Position numbers and translations under genes: made by a program. From positions 1,860,001-1,924,000 of the forward strand of contig CP102255.1 of assembly GCA_025146135.1 (NCBI GenBank): 64,000 nt of DNA, read 5' to 3'. Shown here piece by piece: positions 8,507-17,330 of this stretch. The first letter of the stretch is position 1; every line of letters begins with the position of its first letter. Origin of the DNA: Anaerotruncus colihominis. Lineage in GTDB: Bacteria; Bacillota; Clostridia; Oscillospirales; Ruminococcaceae. The notes under the pieces were generated by a model. That model worked only from the letters and a program-made list of their open reading frames with translations. It was not told the DNA's origin and did not search any database.

Positions 8507-9447
8507 AATTCCTCCACCTTTCTGACCGCGAGAATCTGCGCCGGTTTATCAGCTCCCCTGAGCATTGCGGCATAAGCAAACGCACCCGTTTCAAACAGCC
8601 GGCCGATCATCCGCTTGCGGTACAGCTCCTCAAAGCTCGCAGCGTGCACGGACGTTACAACTGCTACGCCGCTGTTCACAGCCGCCGCAACCGCTTCGAT
8701 CTCCGCCTCCGTGGCAATCTCATCACAAATAATGATTTCCGGAGACAGATACCGGATCGCGATCTGGAGGCCCTTGGCTTTGGGATATCCAGCCAACAGG
8801 TCGCAGCACGGACCCAGGTCGTTTTGAATCAGTCCGCCGGAGGACGCGCCAATTTCACCGCTCTCATCCACCACACAGACCTTCCGGTAAACGCCCGGCG
8901 TTCCCGATGAAAGCTGCCGTGCCAGGTCGCGCAGAAGCGTTGTCTTGCCGCTGGCGGGCGCACCCGCCAACAGCAGGCCGCAGGGCCTGTCCATAAAATA
9001 TCCCCGTATCAATTGGTCAGCGCAGCCGAATATTTCGCGCGCTATACGCAGATTGATCGATGTGATATCGCGCACAGACGCCACAAGTCCGTCCTCCACA
9101 ACAGCCGTCGCCGCCACGCCCGCGCGGTGGCCGCCGCGCACCGCTATGTATCCGTCCGCCATCTCGCGCTGGTGGCTGTGTACCGCCCATCCGCACAGCG
9201 ATACGAAACAGTCCTGCATGTCCGCCTTCGTCACAATAAACGCATTGAGCACCGGGCGCGGCGCAATCCCCCCATTCTCGTCCACAAACAGGATACGCGC
9301 CGGTGTTATCAGCCCTAGCGGCCTGCCGACACGCAAGCGTATTTCTGTGGTTTCCCGCTGCACGTCGCCCGAAACACGTGCCAGTACGCGCCGCACATGC
9401 TCACCAAGCGTTTGTATAGCGGCAAGATAGCGTTCGTCGTCTCTCAT
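8491..9447 (-). CDS. spoIIIAA: Stage III sporulation protein AA, ATPase
   Basis: 318 residues. It is the secretion-type AAA ATPase that powers the SpoIIIA channel. Walker A GAPASGKTT is at residues 162-170, Walker B (PEIIICDEI) is near 230-240, and the N-terminal part carries the family motif HRAGVAATAV. It heads the operon spoIIIAA-AB-AC-AD-AE-AF-AG-AH, which is complete and in canonical order; in known spore formers this operon is transcribed by SigE in the mother cell. AAGGAC lies before the ATG at 9447. No SigE promoter could be assigned with confidence. Confidence 0.95.
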   Translation of the reverse strand: MRDDERYLAAIQTLGEHVRRVLARVSGDVQRETTEIRLRVGRPLGLITPARILFVDENGGIAPRPVLNAFIVTKADMQDCFVSLCGWAVHSHQREMADGYIAVRGGHRAGVAATAVVEDGLVASVRDITSINLRIAREIFGCADQLIRGYFMDRPCGLLLAGAPASGKTTLLRDLARQLSSGTPGVYRKVCVVDESGEIGASSGGLIQNDLGPCCDLLAGYPKAKGLQIAIRYLSPEIIICDEIATEAEIEAVAAAVNSGVAVVTSVHAASFEELYRKRMIGRLFETGAFAYAAMLRGADKPAQILAVRKVEELCIQP

Positions 9448-9541
9448 TTCATCACGTCCTTTTTGTTTATACCCCTATCTTATGAGCACGTCCGCGTTCC
9501 TAGAACAGAAAATATGCGGGGACTTTCCGGTTCCAAGACAC

Positions 9542-9572
9542 AAAAAAAGAGACGCTGCGGCGTCCTTTTTTT
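9542..9572 (-). terminator. Terminator of the XRE-membrane pseudogene
   Basis: On the minus strand an A-rich stem (AAAAAAAGGACGC) pairs through a short loop with GCGTCTCTTTTTTT. The run of U directly follows the stop of the pseudogene. Confidence 0.75.
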
Positions 9573-10120
9573 CAGAGATCATCATTTTGTTTTCGAATAA
9601 GCGTGCCGACGCGGTTCGCCGCGCCGTCCGGATCCGTTCGGAACCAATGTTCTTCATTTTTTGCCAAAAGCCGCACGTATGGATTTCCTGCCATCTTCTG
9701 GGAAATAATCAGAGCAACGGCAGCGATCGCTGCGAGCAGATAAACAAACAGCCCAAGCACACCGTTTGAAACGAATGTTAACGATGTTGCTGCGATCGAC
9801 AACGCAACGCCAAAAGCAAGGCGAAAACTGCGCCGTTGATCGGTACGCAAAAATCCCTCCGCCAGCTCCCGGCTGACATAATATCCACCATTCCCCTGTG
9901 ATACATTGTCCGATAGATTGTCCTTCAATAAATATCCAGTCTCACCTGAAACATCGCTGCGATTCGCATCGGCTTTTCCGTCTCCGGATATCCGCTGTCG
10001 TTTTCCCAACGGCTGACAGTCTGCTGGGAGACGTCGAGCCGACCTGCAAACTTCTCCTGTGAAATACCCGCGTCCCGGCGCAACTTCTGGATTTCCCCCT
10101 AAAGTACATGTCGTTTGCAC
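9572..10120 (-). pseudogene. XRE-family HTH membrane regulator with two compensating frameshifts
   Basis: The open frame from a GTG at 10120 codes for 182 residues, but its residues 9-60 are not protein-like. Read one base later, the same DNA encodes a normal XRE HTH domain (IQKLRRDAGISQEKFAGRL, DVSQQTVSRWENDSGYP). A five-base C run at 10095-10099 (one base too many) shifts the reader out of that frame, and one base missing near 9930-9936 shifts it back before YLLKDNLSDN. The rest is intact: a linker, two membrane helices (LAFGVALSIAATSLTFV, LGLFVYLLAAIAAVALII) and a soluble tail. The original would be an HTH sensor or regulator anchored in the membrane. As sequenced, the product lacks a DNA-binding domain. 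Confidence 0.75.
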
Positions 10121-10142
10121 CTCTTTAGTAGTTTAAAGGATA

Positions 10143-10195
10143 CAACAGCGCATTTGTATGCAGACAAATTACAGTTACATATAAATGCGCTGTTG
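10143..10195. repeat. 13-bp inverted repeat before the broken regulator
   Basis: CAACAGCGCATTT (10143-10155) and its exact complement (10183-10195) enclose 27 bases, ending 22 bases before the GTG of the regulator. It could be an operator or a leader hairpin. The rest of the gap 10121-10503 holds one further hairpin (next entry) and no gene. Confidence 0.6.
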
Positions 10196-10370
10196 CATTG
10201 CAGAAAATAATATTTTAAAGTTTTGGAATTTTCGAAACTTTTCCCTTTTAAGATTTGAAAAATTTCTCTCAAAACTCCGGCAAAATCGTCTTGTGCGGTG
10301 TAGTAAATAGTGAGAGAAAAACCAGAGGGTTTGGGAAACTTCCCAAGGGCCTGCGAGGGAGTACAAGCAA

Positions 10371-10408
10371 AAATCGCCCGATGTCGGCAGACAGAAAACG
10401 GGCGATTT
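10371..10408 (-). terminator. Terminator after the acyl-CoA ligase
   Basis: Stem AAATCGCCCG/CGGGCGATTT with an 18-base loop; on the minus strand it ends in a short U run. It lies 96 bases beyond the stop of the ligase gene. Confidence 0.65.
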
Positions 10409-10503
10409 TACGGAAAAGAGTACTGTTGAGCGTTTCAAGGATTTCCGGCTTTCTGCTCCTAAAAAATCCGCGTCAGAAATGGCAAAAAGTAGCTATTTTT
10501 TAT

Positions 10504-12156
10504 TTATTTCTGGTTGTCGCGGGCACGGATTTCGGTTCGACGGATTTTTCCTGAGATCGTTTTTGGCAGTTCTGTTACAAACTCAACAATACGTGGATAT
10601 TTATATGGTGCGGTCTGCTTTTTTACATATGTCTGAAGTTCCTTTTTCAGCTCCTCGGACGGCTCGTATTTTTTCGTCAGGACGATCGTCGCCTTGACCA
10701 CAATGCCGCGGACAGGATCGGGCGCGCCAGTGACCGCGCATTCCAGCACGGCGGGGTGCTCCATCAGCACGCTCTCAATCTCAAACGGCCCGATGCGGTA
10801 GCCCGACGATTTGATGACATCGTCGGTACGTCCGACATACCACAGATATCCATCCTCATCCATCCAGGCCGTATCGCCCGTGTGGTAATAGCCGTCGTGC
10901 CACGATTCAGCCGTAACCTCCGGATTGCGATAATAGCCGCTGAACAATCCAGGATGCGGTTTTTCCGTATTGATGACGATCTCACCAACTGTACCACGCG
11001 GAACGTCATTGCCGTCCTCATCGATCAGATGGATGTCATAAATCGGCGATGGTTTGCCCATAGAACCAGGCTTTGGCGTTGTCCCGACAAAGTTGGCCAC
11101 CTGCATAACTGTTTCCGTCTGTCCATACGATTCCATCAGGCGCAGGCCCGTAAACTCATACCAGCGGTTATAGACCTCGGGGTTGAGCGCTTCGCCGGCT
11201 GTCGTCGAATAGCGAAGCGACGAGAGATCGTATCCCTCCATGCCCTCCTTGATAAAAAAGCGATAGATCGTCGGCGGCGCGCAGAAGGTCGTAACACGGT
11301 ATTTTTCCATCATATGCAGCAGATCATGCGGGACAAACTTATCAAAGTCATAAACAAATATGGATGCGCACGCCAGCCATTGGCCATAGAGCTTGCCCCA
11401 GACAGCCTTCATCCAGCCAGTTTCCGACACCGTCAGATGCAGATCATCCTCATGGACATTATGCCAATAGCGCGCAGTGATGATGTGCGCCACCGGATAC
11501 GCCATATTGTGTACGACCATCTTCGGCATTCCGGTTGTACCGGATGTGAAATAAAGCAGCATCGGGTCGTCCCTGTGCGTCTGGGCGCGCTGCCAGGCGC
11601 CGTTATACTTCTCAAGTTCTTTTGTATAATCAAGCCACCCTTCGCGTGTCCCGCGAACAAGAAACTTGGCATGGATATCGGGATATTCCCGACACGCCTC
11701 CTCGACATATTCAGCGATATTGCATTCGCCGGAACAGACGCAGGCTGTCACGCTTGCCGCTTTGAAGCGGTATACAAGATCGTGCGTCGTCAGCAGATTT
11801 GTTGCCGGCACACCGACTGCTCCGATTTTATGCAGAGCGAGCACCGTAAACCAGAATTCATAGTGGCGTTTAAGCACCAGAAGGACCATATCGCCTTTTT
11901 TAACGCCGTGATCCGCCAGCATTTGGGCGCATTTGTCGGAGTACAGCTTCATCTCGCCAAACGTAAACGTGCGTTCCTCACCCGCCACATTGCACCAGAC
12001 CATCGCACGGCGATCCGGATCAAGGCGCGCGATCTCGTCTACCACGTCGTAGGCAAAATTGAAGTTATCCGCCACCACCGGCTCAAACGCACAGAGAACA
12101 CCGTTGTCATCAAATGCCTCACGGCAAAACCGTTTATAAAAATTTTCCATTTCCAT
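10504..12156 (-). CDS. Acyl-CoA ligase, medium/short-chain AMP-forming type
   Basis: 550 residues. It is an ANL-family enzyme that activates a carboxylic acid with ATP and CoA through an acyl-adenylate. Visible motifs are the phosphate loop TSGTTGMPK (about 204-212), ESYGQTE, the [14 protein letters not shown] hinge region with [16 protein letters not shown], and the C-terminal catalytic lysine in [10 protein letters not shown]. The sequence resembles the acyl-CoA synthetase medium-chain (ACSM) group more than FadD; the exact substrate cannot be read from sequence. Its ATG shares one base with the stop of the XRE-cupin gene (TGATG), so the two are translationally coupled and both lie behind the T-box leader. 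A role in activating branched short-chain acids is inferred from that control. Confidence 0.88.
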   Translation of the reverse strand: MEMENFYKRFCREAFDDNGVLCAFEPVVADNFNFAYDVVDEIARLDPDRRAMVWCNVAGEERTFTFGEMKLYSDKCAQMLADHGVKKGDMVLLVLKRHYEFWFTVLALHKIGAVGVPATNLLTTHDLVYRFKAASVTACVCSGECNIAEYVEEACREYPDIHAKFLVRGTREGWLDYTKELEKYNGAWQRAQTHRDDPMLLYFTSGTTGMPKMVVHNMAYPVAHIITARYWHNVHEDDLHLTVSETGWMKAVWGKLYGQWLACASIFVYDFDKFVPHDLLHMMEKYRVTTFCAPPTIYRFFIKEGMEGYDLSSLRYSTTAGEALNPEVYNRWYEFTGLRLMESYGQTETVMQVANFVGTTPKPGSMGKPSPIYDIHLIDEDGNDVPRGTVGEIVINTEKPHPGLFSGYYRNPEVTAESWHDGYYHTGDTAWMDEDGYLWYVGRTDDVIKSSGYRIGPFEIESVLMEHPAVLECAVTGAPDPVRGIVVKATIVLTKKYEPSEELKKELQTYVKKQTAPYKYPRIVEFVTELPKTISGKIRRTEIRARDNQK

Positions 12157-12749
12157 CAGTTATGTTCCCCCTTGCTGCTTTCATCCTTCATTACAACCGC
12201 CAAAAATACACACGGCTCGCCCCCGGCCGCTATCATACCATGCTTATGGCCGGAATCATAGTAAATCGCGTCGCCTGCATGCAGATACTCCACATGTTCA
12301 TCAATTTGCATTTTCAGAGTTCCGCTGATAATATAGTCGAACTCCTGGCCGTCATGTTCGGAAAGATGGATCGGCTTTGACTGTTCTTCTTCAAAAAACG
12401 GCGCCGTTACCAAAAATGGCTCCGAGATCTTCCCAGAGAAGCGGTATGCAAGATGATTATAAGTAAATCCCTTGCGGCGTTTAATATCAAGCCCCTCTCC
12501 CTTACGTACAATTGAATAGGATGAAAGTTTCGGTGCGTCTCCAGTAATCAATTCAATGATGTCAACGCCAAACGCCTGCGCACAATTATAAAGAAATGTA
12601 AATGTAAAATCCCCCTGTCCCTGCTCATAAGCAACATATTCGTCAGCGGACAAACCTGTTTGCTGCGCCATTTCAGCAATCGGAATTTCCATAATCTCCC
12701 GCAGGGTGCGAATACGCTGCGCGATCTCCATAATCATTTGTTCCTGCAT
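12156..12749 (-). CDS. XRE-family regulator with C-terminal cupin domain
   Basis: 197 residues: an HTH domain (about residues 8-65, [36 protein letters not shown]) and a cupin domain (about 120-190) with [38 protein letters not shown]. Such proteins bind a small ligand in the cupin barrel and often regulate the adjacent gene. The ATG at 12749 follows GGAGG. It is the first gene after the T-box terminator and is coupled to the acyl-CoA ligase; in clostridia this pair of regulator and AMP-dependent ligase recurs (established from general annotation experience, not checked here). The ligand is unknown. Confidence 0.88.
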   Translation of the reverse strand: MQEQMIMEIAQRIRTLREIMEIPIAEMAQQTGLSADEYVAYEQGQGDFTFTFLYNCAQAFGVDIIELITGDAPKLSSYSIVRKGEGLDIKRRKGFTYNHLAYRFSGKISEPFLVTAPFFEEEQSKPIHLSEHDGQEFDYIISGTLKMQIDEHVEYLHAGDAIYYDSGHKHGMIAAGGEPCVFLAVVMKDESSKGEHN

Positions 12750-12787
12750 ACTGATTCCTCCATCATTGTAGTTATGGATAAAACGAC

Positions 12788-13056
12788 AAAAAGACCCGTC
12801 CCCAAACAGGGACGAGTCTGATTAAACAAACCCGCGGTACCACCCGGATTGCGCGTCAAGCGCCTCTTAGCAAAGCTCCAACAAGCTCCCGACAAATAAC
12901 GCTGTCCAGCGGAGACGCCTACTGACTGCTGTGTTTGGCGTTCGACTCAGGGGTGATAAGCTAAAAAACTGTCTGCCGCCAGCTCGCACCAAACGCTGGC
13001 TCTCTGTGGGCAAAGCTATGTTTTTGCCGTCCCCGTCTTTGTCTTTCAGAAATATT
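12788..13056 (-). promoter_or_regulatory. T-box leader, probable isoleucine specifier (AUC)
   Basis: On the minus strand the leader has all the main T-box parts. The distal stem I is GAGAGCCAGC...GAGCTGGC. A stem I base pairs GAC-GGGG with CCCC-TGA-GTC. The T-box core AATCCGGGTGGTACCGCGG lies at 12832-12850, and an intrinsic terminator (12793-12818, U run 12788-12792) follows. The specifier loop between GTTTTT and CCCC reads TAGCTTATCA, and the triplet next to the base stem is AUC, an isoleucine codon. The UGGU bulge would pair with ACCA, fitting tRNA-Ile's discriminator A. The gene just downstream is the XRE-cupin regulator, 39 bases past the U run, not an aminoacyl-tRNA synthetase. The T-box identity is firm; the specifier reading is my fold by eye. 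Confidence 0.9.
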
Positions 13057-13062
13057 GGCATT

Positions 13063-13091
13063 ATCATACACCATTCAAGGCGCCTTGTCAA
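13063..13091 (-). promoter_or_regulatory. Strong SigA promoter of the T-box unit
   Basis: TTGACA (13086-13091) and TATGAT (13063-13068) are 17 bases apart on the minus strand, placing the start of transcription about 7 bases before the T-box leader. Confidence 0.85.
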
Positions 13092-13125
13092 GAAAATTTT
13101 TATAAGCCGGCGCGACGGCAACATT

Positions 13126-13776
13126 TCAACCGATATATTCAAGTACATCGAGCGGACTGTCGGCAAGTGCATCGGCCCCATTTTCCAAAAGCTCTTTTCG
13201 TGTACGGAATCCCCACAGCGCGCCGACAGCGAACAGACCTCCATTTTTAGCCGTACGCATATCAACACCGGAATCGCCTACATAAATACATTCGTCTGGC
13301 CTCACACATGTCTGTAAAAGGATTTCCCTTGTCAGACTTTCGTCAGGCTTTGTCGGGCGTCCCTCTCGCTGGCCGTGAACAACGGCAAACCGCCCACCAA
13401 GCAGATTTGCACACAACTGCTGTGTAAAGGTATCCGGCTTGTTAGACAGAACAGCCGCCGCAATTCCACGTGCATCCAACTTTTTAAGCAGTTCAGGCAC
13501 CCCGGTATATGGAACCGTCAGATCACAGCTATGGCTGTTGTAATAAGCATTAAACTCATCACGCAGGCATTGTACTGTTTCTGGTGTTTCAGCAGCGCCG
13601 GCAGGCGTCATGCGTTCTATGAGCTTATAGACGCCGTCTCCGACAAAATAACGAAACTGCTCGGAGGTATGCGTCGGCCAGCCATGCGCTGCACAGACAT
13701 GGTTGCCTGCGGCAGCCAGATCGTCGATTGTATTAAGCAGTGTGCCGTCCAAATCGAATATAACCAGCTTGATCAT
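13126..13776 (-). CDS. gph: HAD-family phosphatase, phosphoglycolate phosphatase-like
   Basis: 216 residues. HAD motif I is FDLDGTLL (D8, D10), motif II VLSNKP, and motif IV GDSGVDMRTA; the cap is the helical C1 type of the Gph/PgmB subfamily. It should hydrolyse a small phosphate ester in the cytoplasm; 2-phosphoglycolate is the usual annotation, but substrate cannot be proved by sequence. The ATG overlaps the thioesterase stop by 4 bases, so the two are one operon. The gene ends 35 bases before the T-box promoter. Confidence 0.82.
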   Translation of the reverse strand: MIKLVIFDLDGTLLNTIDDLAAAGNHVCAAHGWPTHTSEQFRYFVGDGVYKLIERMTPAGAAETPETVQCLRDEFNAYYNSHSCDLTVPYTGVPELLKKLDARGIAAAVLSNKPDTFTQQLCANLLGGRFAVVHGQREGRPTKPDESLTREILLQTCVRPDECIYVGDSGVDMRTAKNGGLFAVGALWGFRTRKELLENGADALADSPLDVLEYIG

Positions 13777-14162
13777 TGATTCAGCCTCCGTTTCGCATCC
13801 GCTTTCTCCTGAAAGCGTTTCGCGTCTACAACTACACGCGTATGGCTCCCGCGTCCAATTTCCCCTATCTCGTCCTCAGCCCACACCTCAAACGACGCAC
13901 AGCGCCCTTCCCTGCCAGTCAGACGCGCCGATGCCGTATAGGCCATCCCGCACGGCGTTGCAGCCGTATGCTTGATATCAATGGCAGTTCCAACAGATGT
14001 CTGCCCCGGTTCTAAAAAACGCGCAAGCAGGCCGCACGCGGCCTGTTCCATCGCAGCGATCATCATTGGGGTGGCAAGTACATCCAGATCACCGCTTCCA
14101 ACGGCGCAGGCCAGATGTTCGGGAACCACCTGTATCGAGATAGAATTGATTTCATCAGCCAT
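13773..14162 (-). CDS. FlK-like hotdog thioesterase
   Basis: 129 residues with a single hotdog fold. The active-site triad pattern of the fluoroacetyl-CoA thioesterase family is present: T31 in ATPMM, E39 in MEQAA and H65 in IKHTAATP. Members hydrolyse small acyl-CoA esters; in ordinary bacteria the substrate is unknown, and fluoroacetate resistance need not apply. The ATG at 14162 follows GGAG; the open frame extends upstream through a repeated leader element and that extension is not family-like. It is coupled to gph by an ATGA overlap. Confidence 0.82.
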   Translation of the reverse strand: MADEINSISIQVVPEHLACAVGSGDLDVLATPMMIAAMEQAACGLLARFLEPGQTSVGTAIDIKHTAATPCGMAYTASARLTGREGRCASFEVWAEDEIGEIGRGSHTRVVVDAKRFQEKADAKRRLNQ

Positions 14163-14231
14163 GTCAAAATTTCTCCATTCTGTTTTAATTACATAATGAT
14201 TGCCCGCCAAGCGCCGAACGGTTGACTCAAT

Positions 14232-14334
14232 CCGGCTTCGCACCGGCTGTAGTGTAACATGCGCGGCCCGCTGCTTTGCGCCAGACGGCGGCTGCAAAGG
14301 GCTTTGCCGTTTGCACTGCCCATATTATAGCACA
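14232..14334 (-). repeat. Dispersed promoter-leader repeat, copy 1
   Basis: Reading on the minus strand, it starts TGTGCTATAATATGGGCAGT, contains a -10 box TATAAT (14324-14329), and runs through hairpin-forming GCAAACGGCAAAGCC and CGCATGTTACAC to a GCCGG end. About 100 bases match copy 2 at 39789. It lies between clpC and the thioesterase and likely supplies the promoter for thioesterase-gph. Confidence 0.75.
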
Positions 14335-14378
14335 AATCCCGGCCATACCGCAATGACCGCGATATAACCGGGAACTTT

Positions 14379-16823
14379 TTAGCTGAAGGTATATTGCTCA
14401 TTCTGCCAGGTACAGGTGATTTTATCCCCCGCCTTAAACTTGCCATGCAGCAGTTCGTCCGCCAACTTATCTTCAATATTGGATTGAATAGCACGGCGCA
14501 GCGGACGTGCGCCATATGCGGGGTCAAAACCATCGATGGAGATGCGTTCCGCCGCCGATTCATCAAAACTAATTTCAATCTGCAAACCTGCCAGGCGCGT
14601 TTTCAGCGCGTCAAGCATGTTGCTGGTAATCTTTTTAATTTCCTTCTGGCCGAGCTTGTGGAAAACAATGATCTCATCAACACGATTGATAAATTCCGGT
14701 TTGAAGGATTTTTTTAGTTCCGCAAGCATTGCCTTGCGAATGATCTCCTGTTGTTTATCAAAATCCTGTTCCCCCGACGAAAATCCAAGCCGGTTTTGAT
14801 CGCGCAGCATCTGCGCGCCGATATTCGATGTCATGATGATAATTGTATTTTTAAAGTTTACAGCGCGTCCCTGTGCATCGGTCAGAACGCCGTCCTCCAA
14901 AATTTGAAGAAGCATATTGAAAAAATCGGGATGCGCCTTTTCAATTTCATCAAATAAAAGCACCGAATACGGCCGACGCCGAATCTTTTCTGTAAGCTGT
15001 CCGCCCTCATCATATCCAACATAGCCGGGCGGCGAACCCACAAGTTTCGATACGGCGTGCCGCTCCATATATTCCGACATATCGAGTCGTATCATCGCAT
15101 GCGGATCGCCGAACATACATTTTGCCAGCGCCTTGCAGAGTTCTGTTTTACCCACGCCGGTCGGTCCAAGAAAAATAAACGAACCCAGCGGACGCGACGG
15201 ATCATGCAGCCCGACGCGCGACCTTCGGATTGCGCTCGCAACGGCATGAACCGCCTGATCCTGCCCAACGACCATCTCGTGCAGCGATTCCTCAAGGTGC
15301 AAAAGACGTTCGCTCTGCGCCTGTGTGATACGGGTCACATCGATACCGGTAATATTGGAGACAAGATGCGCGATGTCATCGGCGCACAAGCGGCGCATTC
15401 CTCCATTTTCTGTATATTCCCATTCATTTTGTGCCTTCTCGAGCTTTACCCGCAGATCACTTTCACGATCCCGGATACTGGCAGCGCATTCAAAATTTTG
15501 TGTGCTGATCGCCGTCTCCTTCTCCTCACGCAGTGCGCTGATACGGCTCTCCAACTCGCGCAGGTTATTTGGCACCGTGCTCCCGTTCATGCGCACACGC
15601 GAGCACGCCTCGTCAATCAAATCGATCGCTTTGTCGGGCAGGCGACGGTCGGCAATATAACGGGCAGAAAGCGATACCGCCGCGTCAATTGCTTCATCCA
15701 GGATTCGTATTTTGTGGTGCGCCTCATATTTTTCCCGCAGACCGCGGATAATTTGTACAGACTGTTCCTCTGTCGGCTCCTCAACCAAAACACTCTGGAA
15801 ACGACGTTCAAGCGCGCCGTCCTTTTCAATAAATTTGCGGTATTCGTCGAGCGTTGTCGCGCCCACCAACTGGAATTCGCCGCGCGCAAGCTGCGGTTTG
15901 AGAATGTTGGCAGCGTCGACGGCGCCTTCCGCCGCGCCTGTCCCGATAATCGTATGCAGTTCGTCGATAAACAGTATGATATTGCCTGCCGCGATAACCT
16001 CGTCAATGGTGTTTTTAATCCGTTCTTCAAAATCGCCGCGATACTTTGTACCCGCAACCATGCAAGTCAGATCAAGCGCGACAAAGCGTTTATCGCGCAG
16101 CTGTGCCGGCACATCGCGTTCAATAATCCGTCGCGCGATCCCTTCGGCGATCGCAGTCTTTCCGACGCCTGGTTCTCCGATCAGGCAGGGATTATTTTTT
16201 GTACGGCGCGTTAAAATCTGTAAAACACGTTCTATTTCTTTTTCACGCCCGATCACTGGATCTATTTTCCCTTGACGCGCCATTTCAGTGAGATCGCGCC
16301 CATATTTCTCAATGAGCGGTGTGCGCGGTATCGTTTTAGGTCTGGGCGGCGCGGCCCGCCGGGCACCGAGCAGATCGGCTCCGCAGGTCTGCGCAAAATC
16401 GCCGATCTGCCTGGCGACCATTTCCGGATCAACATTGAGCTGTTTTAAAAACCGAACGCCATAGCTCTCATTTTCCTTGAGCAAATTCATAAGAATATGC
16501 TCTGTCCCTGCCAGAGGCGTACCTCCCATGCGCGCCTGCATTAAGGAAAGCTCCAAAATCCGCTTACAGCGCGGGGTGATATCAGACGGCGTCAATACCG
16601 AGCGTATCCCTTTTCCGACCGTCTTAACCAGCAATTCACGCACTTTTTCCGCGCTGACATCGTTTTTTTGCATCACTGTGAACGCCACGCCGCTCCCCTC
16701 CGAAAGCAGGCCCAGCAAAAGATGTTCGCTGCCGATATATGTGTGTCCGAGGGCCGACGCCTCGTCAATCGCACAATTGATTGCAGCATTTGCTTTCGGT
16801 GTAAAACCGTTAAATTTAAACAA
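14379..16823 (-). CDS. clpC: ATP-dependent Clp protease ATP-binding subunit ClpC
   Basis: 814 residues, a two-ring AAA+ unfoldase that feeds ClpP. The two N-terminal Clp repeats (residues 8-145) are followed by AAA-1 with Walker A GEPGVGKT (216-223), a linker with a UVR-type helix pair (about 435-465), and AAA-2 with Walker A GPTGVGKT (553-560) and the [14 protein letters not shown] pore loop. The start is a TTG at 16823, five bases after GGGGTG, giving the normal [11 protein letters not shown] start. The upstream extension is not family-like. The usual neighbours ctsR, mcsA and mcsB are absent, and no CtsR operator was seen upstream. Confidence 0.94.
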   Translation of the reverse strand: MFKFNGFTPKANAAINCAIDEASALGHTYIGSEHLLLGLLSEGSGVAFTVMQKNDVSAEKVRELLVKTVGKGIRSVLTPSDITPRCKRILELSLMQARMGGTPLAGTEHILMNLLKENESYGVRFLKQLNVDPEMVARQIGDFAQTCGADLLGARRAAPPRPKTIPRTPLIEKYGRDLTEMARQGKIDPVIGREKEIERVLQILTRRTKNNPCLIGEPGVGKTAIAEGIARRIIERDVPAQLRDKRFVALDLTCMVAGTKYRGDFEERIKNTIDEVIAAGNIILFIDELHTIIGTGAAEGAVDAANILKPQLARGEFQLVGATTLDEYRKFIEKDGALERRFQSVLVEEPTEEQSVQIIRGLREKYEAHHKIRILDEAIDAAVSLSARYIADRRLPDKAIDLIDEACSRVRMNGSTVPNNLRELESRISALREEKETAISTQNFECAASIRDRESDLRVKLEKAQNEWEYTENGGMRRLCADDIAHLVSNITGIDVTRITQAQSERLLHLEESLHEMVVGQDQAVHAVASAIRRSRVGLHDPSRPLGSFIFLGPTGVGKTELCKALAKCMFGDPHAMIRLDMSEYMERHAVSKLVGSPPGYVGYDEGGQLTEKIRRRPYSVLLFDEIEKAHPDFFNMLLQILEDGVLTDAQGRAVNFKNTIIIMTSNIGAQMLRDQNRLGFSSGEQDFDKQQEIIRKAMLAELKKSFKPEFINRVDEIIVFHKLGQKEIKKITSNMLDALKTRLAGLQIEISFDESAAERISIDGFDPAYGARPLRRAIQSNIEDKLADELLHGKFKAGDKITCTWQNEQYTFS

Positions 16824-16965
16824 TGTATCACCCCAAATTATCTTTATGCGCCTTCCAATAATAATATTGTCAGAAGTCAGCCGCGATATGCGCATCATCA
16901 CAAGGAACCGAAGTTGGGCCGGCGACATAGTATGGGATGAAATCACTCTTAGGAGGTCATTCTTT

Positions 16966-17148
16966 ATGGGATGCAATAACAACTTTGGCGGCAACTACTT
17001 CTGGATCATCATCCTGATCATCATCATCTTCGGATGGGGTTGGGGCGGCAGCGGCTTCGGCTGGGGCGGCAACAACAACTGCTGTGGAAATGACTGCGGC
17101 TGCGGCAACGACTGCGGCTGTGGCTGCAACAACAACTGCTGCTGCTGA
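16966..17148 (+). CDS. Small cysteine/glycine/asparagine-rich membrane peptide, spore-type
   Basis: 60 residues: MGCNNNFGGN, one very hydrophobic helix (YFWIIILIIIIFGWGWGG), then a tail of CCGNDCGCGNDCGCG repeats ending CCC, with 13 cysteines in all. The length, the single helix and the low-complexity cysteine tail resemble the small sporulation or 'high-cysteine HCB' peptides of clostridia. I infer a spore coat or envelope role. AGGAGG lies nine bases before the ATG at 16966. It is transcribed divergently from clpC and followed by a strong hairpin at 17171. Confidence 0.75.
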   Translation: MGCNNNFGGNYFWIIILIIIIFGWGWGGSGFGWGGNNNCCGNDCGCGNDCGCGCNNNCCC

Positions 17149-17170
17149 TAAATCCAGCTAAACGCCAAAA

Positions 17171-17206
17171 AAATGGCGGGGATGCAATCGCATCCCCGCC
17201 ATTTTA
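17171..17206. terminator. Strong hairpin terminator between the cysteine-rich gene and potD
   Basis: AAAATGGCGGGGATGC and its exact complement form a 16-bp stem with a 4-base loop. It can act in both directions: after the cysteine-rich gene on the plus strand and after potD on the minus strand. Confidence 0.8.
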
Positions 17207-17330
17207 TCATCTCCGCAAAGCGGCATGATAAAATCGGCCATCAGGGCGGCAGAGGGCTGCGCCCGCGTATCACCCTGTCCATAGTTCGCAGACATCTCCG
17301 GGGGCAAAGCGCCGCCCCTTTACCGGTGGC

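Noticed and set aside
9477..9484. CATAAGAT as a SigE -10 box for spoIIIAA
   Set aside because: No matching -35 element stands 13-15 bases upstream, so I did not call a sporulation promoter.
10255..10554. 99-codon frame on the plus strand before the ligase terminator
   Set aside because: It overlaps a terminator stem and the 3' end of the ligase gene.
12867..13268. 133-codon open frame on the minus strand
   Set aside because: It runs through the promoter and T-box leader; the RNA structure explains the conservation and the frame has no family-like sequence.
16824..16965. CtsR operator before clpC
   Set aside because: No GGTCAAA tandem repeat is present in the divergent region.
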